64,000 bases of DNA from Cervus elaphus (Eukaryota; Chordata; Mammalia; Artiodactyla; Cervidae), in assembly GCF_910594005.1 (NCBI RefSeq), contig NC_057823.1, forward strand, positions 102,906,015-102,970,014, in the 5' to 3' direction. Numbering within the stretch: the stretch's first letter is position 1; the number at the start of each line of letters is the position of its first letter. This document shows, one piece after another, positions 23,233 to 34,546 of this stretch. Both the position numbers and the translations under genes were made by a program. Under the pieces are notes generated by a model that worked only from the letters and a program-made list of their open reading frames with translations, did no database searches and had not been told where the DNA came from.

Positions 23233-24027
23233 ATATATTTTTTAGCAATACTCAGTGGATTTGCCAAGATGATACATAACACTTATCACAAAGTCGAGCA
23301 TATATTTTTCTTTCTTTTCTATTCCAGCATTATCACTTGAAAATTAATAGAGATTTCTCTTTTCACCATTGGTATGTGTTCAGGACTGCTTTAATATAAG
23401 CTTGGCTATAAAACATCATATCATATGACTTGATGATATTTAATTTTCAGGGGCTTACTATCAAGGTAAATGTAAATATTTTATATTAAATATTCAAGTT
23501 GCCTTTTCTTTGGTACTTCTTTCTGTGGGATAATTGTGCGTCCCCGCCCTGCTGAAGTCAGTCATGGCCATTAGACTTGGTATGGTGTATGCCAGATTCA
23601 ACACAGAATGTTTTCAAATGCCAGATCTTGCTTTGAAATTTCTCTGTCCTGTGATAACAGTAATTGGGAACATTCTGGGTGGAATCTGCTTTATTAGACT
23701 GGGTCCCAGAGTAAAACTGTGAAACAAGTTCTCAAATGGCATACAGCATGAGGAAGAAAGAAACAGGATTTAGCTCATACTCAAATTCTTTGTTTAAAAT
23801 TACCTTTTTTTTTTTTTTTTAGCATCCCGAACAAAATCTCATAGTTTTTCATGGAAATTGACCCAAAAATCTTGGTCAAGATTCTATCCTCATAGAGTTG
23901 GTCTAACCTAAGAAGGGTATATAATAGATTATAACAAATTTCATATTAAAATAATGAGAAGTGCTTTTGTTAATAATTCTAGCTCACACCTCAGACTCTT
24001 AACAGTTCTCCTGTAGTTATTTGCAGT
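23233..24027. other. Unclassified AT-rich DNA
   Basis: No gene or repeat is recognised. It includes a T run at 23804-23820. Confidence 0.55.
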
Positions 24028-24174
24028 ACCTGAGTTGCTGCTGCTAAGTCGCTTCAGTCGTGTCCGACTCTGTGAGACCCCATAGACGGCAGCCCACCAG
24101 GCTCCTCTGTCTCTGGGATTCTCCAGGCAAGAACGCTGGAGTGGGCTGCCATTTCCTTCTCCACCTGAGTTGCT
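24028..24174 (-). mobile_element. BovA SINE with a 12-bp target-site duplication
   Basis: The antisense BovA body (24040-24162, 'aagtcgcttcagtcgtgtcc' onward) lies between exact copies of acctgagttgct at 24028-24039 and 24163-24174. The near-consensus sequence and perfect duplication suggest a recent insertion. Confidence 0.95.
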
Positions 24175-24802
24175 AACAAGTATTTGTTTTGATAAAGATT
24201 TACACTTATTCCAGTAGTTGTTTAAAGAATGTGAGAGTACAAACACTTTAATTGTCATAATTATACCTTACCACTTTCAGATAAATGGCTAGTTTGAAAG
24301 GATGGTACTAACCACTAAAGATACCCAGAAGTTGATGGGGAGACAACTGCTAACAAGAATCTTAGGTTTCTTGTTGCTCAGCAGGTTATCCCGTGTTCAA
24401 AAACATGAGTGGATTATACTGGTTAAGTAATGGATTGATGTCTCAAGAAAGGATGACCTTCATCAGAGAGTTGAGGGTGAACAATTTTAATTGTCTTTTT
24501 TGTTTTGTTTTGTTTGTTTGTTTGTTTCATTATTGTTGATTGGCATTCCTTTGGTCTTGAGAAGAAATTCTAGCTTGAAAGAAAGCAGGTTCAGAAACAC
24601 TAAACTAATAGTCATGGTCCAGAGTGTAAATGAGCTGGAGTGGAGGCCCCATGTTCCTCACCCAACAGTAGAAAAATAAAATACTTTTATTTCCCAGTAG
24701 AGAAATAAAAATACTCATATATCTAGCAGAGGACAAACTGCATAAGCAACGTTTCCTCATAGAGAGAGAAACGCAGAGTCATGTTTTTTGCCTGTGCCTA
24801 CC
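24175..24802. other. Unclassified DNA with (TTTG)n
   Basis: A short TTTG/TTTTG run lies at about 24498-24527. A near-duplicate 'cagtagaaaaataaaa'/'cagtagagaaataaaa' pair lies around 24666-24713. No gene is seen. Confidence 0.6.
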
Positions 24803-24899
24803 CTGGGAGTTGGTGACGGACAGGGAGGCCTGGCGTGCTGCGATTCATGGGGTCGCAAAGAGTCGGACACGACTGAGCGACTGAACTGAACTGAACTGA
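24803..24899 (+). mobile_element. Short BovB 3' end
   Basis: It contains only the last ~100 bp of BovB, from 'gggagttggtgacggacagg' to a (TGAAC)n tail at 24882-24899. The sequence is near-consensus. It directly abuts a second, older BovB tail in the same orientation. Confidence 0.9.
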
Positions 24900-24900
24900 G

Positions 24901-25331
24901 AACATCATGTACGGTTGTGAGAGCTGGACCATAAAGAAGGTAGAGCACCAAAGAATAGATGCCTTCAAACTGTGATGCTGGAGAAGACTCCTGAAAGTCC
25001 CCTGGACAGCAAGAAGATCAAATCAGTCAATCTTAAAGGAAATCAATGCTGAATACTCATTGGAAGGACTGATGCTGAAGCTGAAGCTCCAGTATTTTGG
25101 TTATCTGATATGAGAAGCCAACTCATTGGAAAAGTCCCTGAGGTTGGGAAAGATTAAGGACAGAAGGAGAAGAGGGTGTCAGAGGATGAGATGGCTGGAT
25201 GACGTCAACAGTGCAATGGACATGAACTTGGGCAAACTTCAGGAGACAGTGAGGGTCAAGGAGGCCTGGCATGCTGCAGTCCATGGGGTCGCAAAGAGTT
25301 GGACACAACTGGGAAACCAAACAACAACAAC
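24901..25331 (+). mobile_element. Diverged BovB 3' fragment with (AAC)n tail
   Basis: It starts within the end of the BovB protein frame ('gtgagagctggaccataaag') and runs to 'agagttggacacaactggga', followed by a short (CAA)n tail. It differs from the consensus at many positions, so it is older than the adjacent copy at 24803-24899. Confidence 0.9.
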
Positions 25332-26709
25332 AGAATATTTGTTGGCAAAATCAATTTTCAACAAATAGTTTAGAGTAAAGAAAATTAATATCTTTGAAAG
25401 AAGAATGTTACTTCTTTCTCAAGATGGACATCCTTTCCCACTGCACGCAGGCTAGTAAGTGATGAGAAAGGACAATTCTCCAAACAAGAAAGATCTATAG
25501 ATCAACCTGGCAATCAGTGGGGTCACTGATCTGAAAATAGATGGTTTTACATTTCAATTACAAAAGTATTAATCCAGTATGATTTTCCCTACAACAGAAG
25601 GGCCATTAACAATTTCTCCTTTAATATCATCTTACTGATTATTCATTTTATCTTCAGGATATTCTTTAGCGCTGCAAATTGAAGAACACAGCAACATTTT
25701 CCTGGTTACTGAAATTGTCAGAGCATAATCAGCTTTATTTCCTCACCTTCATATTTGAGAGAGAGACAAAGCCACCCAGGTGAACCTACTTATTAATTAA
25801 ACTATTTCCTGAAAGTGCATTTGTAGTACCCTTTTTGAAAGTTTCTGTGGTTCAATATTGGTGATTGGGGTCTTTTAGTTTTCTTTAATTGCGTGTAATT
25901 TCCACAAAGAAAATCTAGCTTAGTTTTCAAAGCAAAGTGTTATTTTTCATTAGAAGCTTATTTCATCCTTGTCTATATTTTTAAATAATTATTTACATAT
26001 TCATTTTTCCTCTCTCACTATTTAAAGTGCAGACTGTACTCACGTTTTTATATGAAAGAAAGGGTTTTGAACTAGTGACCTTTAGATGCATTTTTAAATG
26101 ATCTCTGTCTTTTCTAATACTTCACCCTCATATGAGATCTTTCTGGAAGTGAATGACAAACTAAGCTTACTGATTTAATCTAAATTCAGACTTAAAATAA
26201 TTCTTTCATAGATCTCATTATGCTGTGGCCTAAACCAATAAATACAGCCCATAAAGATGTTTCTAAAGTCAGTTTCTAAAATCCAGACGTTTCAACTCTA
26301 TGGCCCTAAAATTGATGGCCTTAATTCTCCACTTACCTTGTAACCCTGATGAAGCTGATGCAAGCATGATGCTCCTTGAAAGTAGAAGTGCTCTGCTTAA
26401 ATTAAGGCCTGTGATGGTGCAGAACAAGTCATATTTTTAGGTGAAACTGTTTCTTAGGTGAATAAGATATCTTGATATGTCCATGGAATATGAAACTCAA
26501 TTTCACAAGATTTTTCTAGTGCCAAAAGAGATTTAAGTAGAGCTCTCATTTTCAGTCTTAACAGAAAGGATAAGTCTTCCTCTATAGACCTCTGCATTCC
26601 TTGCCTCTAAAATGTAATTTTATCATTCTTCATAAAGGCAGTCATTCTTTAAGCCTTCATGAAAGCAAAATTACATCTCATCGCCGGTCCACTTTCTGTT
26701 TTCACTTTT
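25332..26709. other. Unclassified DNA
   Basis: AT-rich DNA, with no recognised gene or interspersed repeat. Confidence 0.6.
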
Positions 26710-27414
26710 GGAAACTCTTATCATTTCTTTTTTTTTTTTTTTTTGGCTTTGTTTTTATTTTTTTTTTTTATTTTTATTTTTTTTAATTTTTTTATTAGTT
26801 GGAGGCTAATTACTTCACAACATTTCAGTGGGTTTTGTCATACATTGATATGAATCAGCCATAGATTTACACTTATTCCCCATCCCGATCCCCCCTCCCA
26901 TCTCCCTCTCCACCCGATTCCTCTGGGTCTTCCCAGTGCACCAGGCCGGAGCACTTGTCTCATGCATCCCACCTGGGCTGGTGATCTGTTTCACCATAGA
27001 TAGTATACATGCTGTTCTTTTGAAACATCCCACCCTCACCTTCTCCCACAGAGTTCAAAAGTCTGTTCTGTATTTCTGTGTCTCTTTTTCTGTTTCGCAT
27101 ATAGGGTTATCGTTACCATCTTTCTAAGTTCCATATATATGTGTTAGTATGCTGTAATGTTCTTTATCTTTCTGGCTTACTTCACTCTGTATAAGGGGCT
27201 CCAGTTTCATCCATCTCATTAGGACTGGTTCAAATGAATTCTTTTTGACGGCTGAGTAAAATTCCATGGTGTATATGTACCACAGCTTCCTTATCCATTC
27301 ATCTGCTGATGGGCATCTAGGTTGCTTCCATGTCCTGGCTATTATAAACAGTGCTGCGATGAACACTGGGGTGCATGTGTCTCTTTCAGATCTGGGGAAA
27401 CTCTTATCATTTCT
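26710..27414 (-). mobile_element. Young 5'-truncated L1 with a 19-bp target-site duplication
   Basis: The element (26729-27395) is bounded by exact 19-bp copies of ggaaactcttatcatttct at 26710-26728 and 27396-27414. The left side is a long T-rich poly(A) tail in antisense. The minus frame at 27124-27366 reads 'MFIAALFIIARTWKQPRC' and 'WYIYTMEFYSAVKK', the L1 ORF2 C-terminus. The near-consensus sequence and intact duplication mark it as one of the youngest insertions in the window. Confidence 0.97.
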
Positions 27415-30184
27415 AATGGTTTCATTGCTCCTTCCTCCATCCCACTTAAGAATCTCTTTATTATTAACTAGACAGTTTTCAGAGCTGCATTTATTAGAAG
27501 GGAAAATAGGGACTTAAAGCCGCCTTTAAACTGTATTGTCTTATGAAAGATAATAAATGATTCCACAATCTATCAAATGTAAGATGGGAGAGTACCCTCA
27601 GCTGAGTTAAAATTAAGAACATTTTCTCCAAAAGCAGCATCAAAACCCAAGAGAACTATAAAAACAAAGAGAGAAAAAGAGCTAAAAACAATTCTAATTG
27701 AAAAATCTAAGAGTTACTTAGAAATAAGAATTTTGAAATGAATTAAAGTTTTAATATTTATTCTGGCACCATTTTATTCTAGAGCCATTATTTATTTTCT
27801 GAATGGCTGTATTTTCATAATGTATCAGATGTTACTTCAAATTTTTAAGCACCTTTTATTCTCAATCTTCTGCAGTAAATCCTGAATATTTTTAGTAAAA
27901 TCCCCTCTTCCATTCATTACACCCAGGCATTAGCTCAGTCCCCCAAATCAAACCTCAGATGTTCTCTACTTATTTTTAATCAGAACAAGAATCAAGGACA
28001 ACTTACCCAAAAGTACTCACTAATGAGCTTGCCGGTAATCAAATAAACATGTGTGCCAATGACCAGATATTCCTTAAATAGTAACAAACCAAGTACATTT
28101 TACCTGCAGGAAGTACTTTTAAAAGTCTGGTGTCCACAGAGAAGGTAAATATCACATTGGAAAAGGACAGAAATATTGTATGATCACAAAAAAACAGAAG
28201 TGTACTCATAAATCAGCAGATGTTAACCTCACAGCATATGAACATTGCCATTTGGGGCAAGCCATGATGGGCTAATTATTTCGTCCCACTGTTCATAACT
28301 GCCTTTTAGTTTCTTTTTCATTCCTTTGGTAACCAAAGTTCTTATAGACTCCAGATGTTTTAATTCTGGGGTGTAACTACTGATAATGTGATAATGGAAA
28401 AAATAATAAAGATTCAAGGGAAATGAAGGTGAGACAACTCGGGGGTTCCCAGTGGTGGCGGTGTTGGTGAGCTCCATGGAGAAGACACGGTGTCCTCTCC
28501 TACGGCTCAGTTCAAGTTTGGTCTCTCTGCTTTAGATTCCTGCTGCACCTTCTAAGCTGTGTGTTCATCCAAGAAGTATTTTTAAAGAGGAGAAAAAACA
28601 CTGAATACTATCCCTCTGGAATTCTATGACTTTCCCTTAGTGCTCTTCTGTTATACCTAACCAGGACTACACGTAGATCAGACTGCCAGGAGACTCTTGA
28701 GCAGAGGACATCTCCCGTCCAGTTTAATATTCAAACTTCGCTACCATTTGTGATGCATGTTGAGAAAATAGAAGAATAGAGAAGATAACTAGGTTGCCTG
28801 AATTGTTTATTCACACCAGAATTCCTGAGAAATTCTCTTGTATGGCACATCCAGGTCTATTTCACCCATTTCTCCCAAGTGAGCCCATGAAATGCTATCT
28901 GACCGTGTCATGGGTAGTAGTAAAAGTCAAGGAATCTGATCTGGGAATACGTGCTTCATGAACAGTCATTGCATTGGCGTGCAGTTCCCTGACTATTGTA
29001 TGGTCCAGACAGGAGAACTGTAAAGGATCATTTTCCGCTTTAACATTTTAAATCCCATCACAGTCAAATTCCATTCTGTTGGAAGCCTCTGGACAGGAGG
29101 AGAAGCAGATTTCACTACGAAAATGAGTATTGGCTTTATGATGAGAAATTATATAATCAAATTACTACTATCAATTCATTGCTCACAGGGACTATGAACC
29201 CTTATATCACCTTCCAATTGTCTGTCTCATTTATATGCTTTTTTATGTCATTCCTCAATAGATTGTCATAAGCCTTAGCTACATTTTATGGATTATCTTT
29301 ATAGCATCTAAAATGCTCAGCTTCCAAGGATGATGTCGTATATCTCGCAACGTGTATTTGCAAAGGTACGATGCTAAAGGCATATGCTAGCATACGGGAG
29401 ACTACCCGTGCCCACACAGACTGCTGGCACTAGCTTGCACTTCCCCTTGCACTTTTCCCTGTCTCAGTTATTTATGGTTAGTTCAGCACATCTTTATTTC
29501 TACCATCTGCTTAGTATCCCAGTTACAGAGCTGAAATTATTTTAATTAGACTTGTCATAGGTGATTCACTAGTGTCTTGGACAGTCAAAAACTAATGCCT
29601 GAGCTAGTCCATAACAGGTTTTGCCAACTGTGACCCTCCATGACTGCTGTTTATTAAAAAAAATTTTTTTCTGCATTTTAAAATAGAATGTGTTCTACAT
29701 TAAAGATAGATGTGAGTCCAATTCCATTCTTGAAAATATAGAATTTTGTCCTTCGGGTTGGATTATAATCATTACATTATAAACTGTGCGAAATGACTAA
29801 TGCAAAATAGCTACTCCCTGCCAATAATTTAAAGTGGTGGATATTGCTGAATACAAACTGAAGTGTGTAGCTTTTTCCATAAAGAATATGCAAATGCAAC
29901 ATAAATGGCATTCAAATGTAAATCACAGAAAGGTTATTATCTTTACTTTATATTCATGTTTACTATTTCTTTTTTAAAAAAATCAACCAATGAACACAGA
30001 CGTACTTAAAAACAGAAGCAGCTATTTATGTTGGATAGATCTCTGTGAATTACTAAATATAATATTAGTGAAACTAATATGGATCATGAAGAAAAAGGGG
30101 TGAGGGTATAATGAAAAATTTGAGTATTTAAACTGGATGATACTGTCAGTTGCAACATGAGTTGTATGATAGAAACATTTTGAC
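27415..30184. other. Unclassified low-repeat DNA
   Basis: About 2.8 kb in which I recognise no interspersed repeat and no coding frame above about 80 codons. The stretch 28700-29200 is slightly GC-richer and could hold non-coding conserved sequence, but nothing in the sequence proves this. Confidence 0.55.
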
Positions 30185-31005
30185 TTCTTTTTTATTTATT
30201 TCTTTTTTTTTAAATTGAGGTAAAATTTATATAACATAACATTTACCCCTTGAAAGTATGCAATTCAGTGGCATTTAGTACACTCACAACGCTGTTCCAT
30301 CATCTCTATCTAGTTCTAAAAAACTTTATCATCCGCAGAAGAGCCCCTATACTTGTAAGCGGGGTGCCATGTCTATCTACCACCAACCTCTTATAACGAC
30401 CAATATGCTTACTTCCTGTATGGACTTACCTCCCTTGGATATTTCATATAAATGGAATTGCAGAATATGTAGGCTTTGTGTCTGGCTTTTTTCACTTAGT
30501 ATAATATTTTCAAAGTTCAGCCTTATCCACACTGTTACATGCATAAGTTCTCCATCTGTTCTTTGGGACTGAATAATATCCCATGGTATGACTGTACCAC
30601 ATTTGGTTTATCCATTCATCTGCTAAGGTACATCTAAGTTGTTTTCACCTCTGGGTAATGAATATATGTGTACAAGTATTTACTTGAACACCTGTTTTCA
30701 GTTCTTTTGAGTATATACCTAGGATTGGAATTGAAGGGTGCTTATTCTGGGGCTTCCCTGGCGGTACAGTGGTGAAGAATCTGCCTGCAATGCAGGAGAC
30801 TTGGGAGAGGCAGGTTCAATCCTGGGTTGGGAAGATCCCCTGGAGGAGGAAACAGCAACCCACTCCAGTATTCTTGCTTGGGAAATCCCATGCATAGAGG
30901 AGCCTTGTGGGCTATAGTCCATGGGATCACAAAGAGTCAGACATGACTGAGTATGCAGTGGGGGTCAATGTTAGTTCTATGTTTAATATTTTGAGGAGCC
31001 AGTAT
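30185..31005 (-). mobile_element. Old L1M fragment split by a SINE
   Basis: The plus strand reads an antisense L1M-type 3'UTR and ORF2 end: 'ttgaggtaaaatttatataa', 'gcaattcagtggcatttagt', 'aaatggaattgcagaatatg', 'tttatccattcatctgctaa'. After the SINE at 30749-30955 the L1 resumes with 'tagttctatgtttaatattt' and ends near 31005. High divergence indicates an ancient, pre-ruminant insertion. Confidence 0.85.
30749..30955 (+). mobile_element. Bov-tA SINE in L1M
   Basis: It runs from the head 'ggggcttccctggcggtaca' to the 'agagtcagacatgactgagt' end. An extra GGGAGAGG segment precedes the B-box-like 'ggttcaatcc'. Confidence 0.92.
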
Positions 31006-31214
31006 ATTTCATTTTTAAAAAATTCATTTATAAAACTTATTTTTGTAGTTCCAAGTGACTTTCATATTTTCAATTTCAATAATCATAAAGATCAAGGAGA
31101 AAATAGTACCCATACTTTGTGGATATAAAACCTCAATTTTAATAATTTAATATATACAGTATTGTCCAAAAGTTGCAACAAGATTATTTCTTTTTTTCAC
31201 AAATCATACCAATA

Positions 31215-31220
31215 TTTATT
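31215..31220 (-). promoter_or_regulatory. Poly(A)-signal-like AATAAA
   Basis: AATAAA on the minus strand lies within a 33-bp segment that also occurs exactly at 32647-32679 and 32727-32759. An A-rich run follows about 17 bases downstream. Function is inferred from sequence only. Confidence 0.4.
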
Positions 31221-31437
31221 AGAGAATTATCTAGCTTACTTTCAATATACTAGCATTAAAAGAAAAGAGAAATAGAAGCAACCAAGGCTACATCACCAAA
31301 TTGGGTTTTGACCAACAGCTAGACTTAAACATTCCTGGGAAGTCCAGTGACACAGCACATCTGGAGTCCCAACTGGGAAGAGGTCCCAGGCAGCGAGTCC
31401 ACTCTGTGGGTGAGACTTGAAACTGCAGTTCGGTTCC

Positions 31438-31447
31438 TCTTATATAT
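31438..31447 (-). promoter_or_regulatory. TATA-box-like motif in the candidate LTR
   Basis: The minus strand reads TATATATAAG in a GC-richer context. The distance to the AATAAA downstream is compatible with a retroviral LTR promoter, but AT-rich DNA yields such motifs by chance. Confidence 0.25.
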
Positions 31448-32040
31448 AATCCCGGGACACAAACTGACATCGTCATCGATCTGTGAGCAAACTGCAGCTC
31501 TGGTTTCATATTAATGCTGTCTGTTTTGTCTTGTCAAACTTGGACTGTTGTTAAGCCCAGGGCCTGGTTGGCCAGAGTCCCTGCCGGGGCTCAACCATCT
31601 ACATACCGTGCCACTAGGCTTGCCCTCGCAGCATGCGGTCAGGGCACTCAGGACGGTCACTCACTGTCAGAGCAACGTCCAGGCAGGTTAGCAGCAATGC
31701 AAGGAGCCTGTTTTGCTTTGTCTCTGAAGCCTAAACAGGACTGTCTCATTTTCCTAACAGTCAGCCCCAGGGTTATGTAAGCTGAAAAGCATAGGAACCA
31801 GGCAGAACAACACCAGCAGTCTTATTCATTCTCCAAGTAACAGTGCAGAACGTACTGTAGGCTTAGCGAACACAGTCCATCCACAGCCATTGATGGAGTG
31901 TGCCAGTAAGCAGTGTTCTCAAACTCAAGAAGTCTGTCCCGTCTTTCGGTGGCCTCGTCACAGTCTGTCGGTAAGTGGTTGCAGTTATCAAAATTTAGAT
32001 AATTTCTAGTAAAAATGAGGTAATCAATGTTTTTCTCTAA

Positions 32041-32215
32041 AAACAACAGGTAACACATGAAATTGGCACATCATGTCCACCCAACCCTACACCTTGTATG
32101 GGCAGGAAGAGTAACATTAAAATCACATTTGCAAGAGTGTATGATTTTGTTCTGTTCAGTAGTGGTAGGGCAGGTGAAGTTGTCTTGGGTCTCGGCTGGG
32201 TGATATTCTTGTGTT
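32041..32215. other. Unclassified DNA upstream of the exon-like block
   Basis: On the minus strand this precedes the block at 31195-32040. A minus frame crossing it continues into a SINE and is therefore composite. No independent gene evidence is seen. Confidence 0.5.
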
Positions 32216-32430
32216 GGGACTTCCTCAGTGGCTCAGTGGTAAAGAATCTGCCTGCCAATGCAGGGAGTATAGGAGACGTGTGTTCGATCCCTGGGTTGGG
32301 AAGATCTTCTGGAGAAGGAAATGGCAATCCACTCCAGTGTTCTTGCCTGGAGAATCCTTTGGACAGAGGAGCCTGGCGGGCTGCAGTCCCTGGGGTCGCA
32401 AAGAGCCTGACACGACTGAGCGATTGTGCA
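32216..32430 (+). mobile_element. Bov-tA SINE
   Basis: The head 'gggacttcctcagtggctca', the B-box-like 'tgttcgatccc' and a near-consensus body ending 'cctgacacgactgagcgat' are present. Plus and minus frames across it are shadows. Confidence 0.93.
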
Positions 32431-32623
32431 CACTTTTGTATTACCATTTGGGGATCCATTTGCTGCATTTTCAAAGAAACAAACTTAAAGCATGCATAAA
32501 CATAGAAGAGCTGAAAATGTGCCTAGAATAAAGGCTAGCCAGGAGAACCAGGACCAGACATTAGCCTGTGATGTTAGCATTTCTCTAGGTATGAGAAGAT
32601 GCCAAGAATTTGGATCATAAATA

Positions 32624-32855
32624 AACATATATATAAATATATATGTTTTATTAGAGAATTATCTAGCTTACTTTCAATAAATATGTAATATATATTTATA
32701 TATAACATATATATAAATATATATGTTTTATTAGAGAATTATCTAGCTTACTTTCAATATATATGTAATATATATTTATATAATTATATAATATATATTT
32801 ATATAATATATTATTTATTATATATTATTATTTATTAATAATATATATTTATATA
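32624..32855. repeat. AT-rich tandem array with an 80-bp unit
   Basis: Two 80-bp units (period from 32647 to 32727) each contain the 33-bp segment found at 31215-31247, embedded in ATATAAATATATATG-type DNA. The array decays into simple TATTA-rich sequence to about 32855. Confidence 0.9.
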
Positions 32856-34235
32856 AATGCGAAAATACCTGACTCTCTGAAGGCCTGTTTTGCCAATTTT
32901 CCCCAGAGCACATTGTAACTGCCTAATTCCTAATATCTACCCTGAATTCCTTTTAGGGGGTGTTGAAGGGCAGCAGCTGAAGTGGTCATGATTTAATCTT
33001 TGCAGAGGCAGCTGGCAAGGGCCAGTTTCTGATCAGCAAGGTCCCTTCATAGCCATAAAGAGGCTCCTTCATAAATTTGACCAAGGTTTGGGGGCATTGC
33101 ATGGCCATTGTGTCCCATGGTGCTGGGAATGCTCATTCCCAGACCTGGCAAAGATTCCACTGATAGGCCACTCAAATCATCAATCTCATATGGAACCATA
33201 TATATCATCATTTTACCAGTGGCTCAGTCACATACTTGGCAATGGAACAGACAACAATTTTCTGAAACAGGCCACATAGAAAATAATTTAGTTAGCAGTT
33301 ACTAGTAAGGTCTCAACAAGATCACTTCTAAAGTTCACTCCAACTCTGTAATTCTACTCTTATAAAGTTCTAGGTGATCCATAAGACGTAAATGGCAAAG
33401 TCCTTTCTTTTCAATGAACAAAGTAGCATCTCCAAGCTATCCAGTCATGCTTTCACCAGCCTATTTTTTGTTGCTAGAAAGGAAAAAAGAAAAAAGTACA
33501 GCTTATGCCTCAGATTTTAGATCACCAATGGCTCGCTGGCTCCCTTTGGAGATTTTTCTACTTCATAATCCTTTTCACTCTTGTCATCCATGCTTTGTTT
33601 GTTTATTTAATCTCAATCCCATAAATTATGGTTAAAACTCATTAAATTGCATGGTGGGACAAAGGAAGGAGGTGGCCAGGCTTCGATTATCCAAATGATA
33701 GGAGCTAGGAATAGTTAAATCAGTGGTCACCTAAGATGTATAGACCTCTCTTTGAAGACAAGATTTATAGCAAGTTACACTTAGACCTGTGAGTACTGAG
33801 AGAAGATGTAATGTGTGGTACAAAAACAGGAATGAAGGAAAAATTGGAGAGATGCAGGGCATATCGTTCTTAGGGCGTTCACAATTTCTGTGTTCTGTTT
33901 CTTACTCAAGTTACTTTCTGCACTAACTTGATTTTTGGTCCATCTCCCTGCTAAACACTTCACATTTTAGTTCCTTCTGAGCCTTTAGGGGAGATTGAAA
34001 GTAGCAGTTAAAGCTGGTTATGCCCAATAGTCAAGGCAAATTTTGTTTACAAGATACTCCCTGTTACAGTGTTTGGATTGTCTAAATAACAGGCAATAAA
34101 ATCGATCAGCTGGAAACCTCCTCTTGTAAATGAACAGACTATTTTAATCAGTATCTTCCACTGAACAGCCTTTCAAGGGCATTCTAGTTTAATATTTAGA
34201 AAGCTGCCTATAACCTTCAGATATAACCCATCTGT
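32856..34235. other. Unclassified DNA
   Basis: No recognised gene or repeat. The open frames at 33088-33305 and 33414-33635 lack motifs and overlap in several frames. Confidence 0.55.
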
Positions 34236-34340
34236 AAGTATTTATTGAATTAATGATCATGCACTCAGAACTCTACTAGGTTCAATAATGAATACAAAAA
34301 TAGTATAAAACATTCATGCTTCTGGGAACTTATTTATTTG
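34236..34340 (-). mobile_element. Possible L2 LINE fragment
   Basis: 'taagtatttattgaattaat' followed by 'tctactaggttcaataatga' resembles the antisense L2 3' end (TATTTATTGAGC...CTAGG...GGGATACA). It is strongly diverged. Confidence 0.4.
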
Positions 34341-34546
34341 TGGGAACAAATAGGTTTGTGGGAACAAACCCCCTCGAGTTTTTTTAAATGTGGAAAGAAT
34401 TTTTTATGGTGTTCTGGGAATAAATGTCAAAAGAGACCAGCTTGTAGGAAATAATTTGGGGCTAAATACACAAATACATAGTTTCAAGGAAAAAACGAGA
34501 TCTTGAACTGAGCCTCAACATTTTTGAAAATGTGAAATCATTTATG
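34341..34546. other. Short unclassified spacer
   Basis: It contains a direct repeat of 'tgtgggaacaaa' near 34340-34368 and no gene. Confidence 0.6.

Larger units (their letters stand above)
31195..32040 (-). other. Exon-like block: open frame, long tail, poly(A) signal (candidate retrocopy, terminal exon or LTR)
   Basis: On the minus strand, an acceptor-like 'acctgttgtttttag' (32041-32055) is followed by an open frame that runs to a TAA near 31833. Its end includes 'TERRDRLLEFENTAYWHTP'. About 610 bases of non-coding tail follow, to an AATAAA (31215-31220 on the plus strand), then about 17 bases and an A-rich stretch. This order resembles the last exon or processed copy of a transcript. A TATATATAAG motif at 31438-31447, about 220 bases before the AATAAA, would instead suit a retroviral LTR (U3-R). 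I do not recognise the protein and cannot decide between these readings. Confidence 0.3.

Noticed and set aside
32037..32474. 145-codon minus-strand frame
   Set aside because: Its first half is the antisense of a Bov-tA SINE, so the frame is a composite of SINE and flanking DNA and not one gene.
32624..32855. Repeat array as a possible CRISPR-like structure
   Set aside because: There are only two units with an 80-bp period, AT-rich low-complexity DNA and no spacers, in a mammalian genome.
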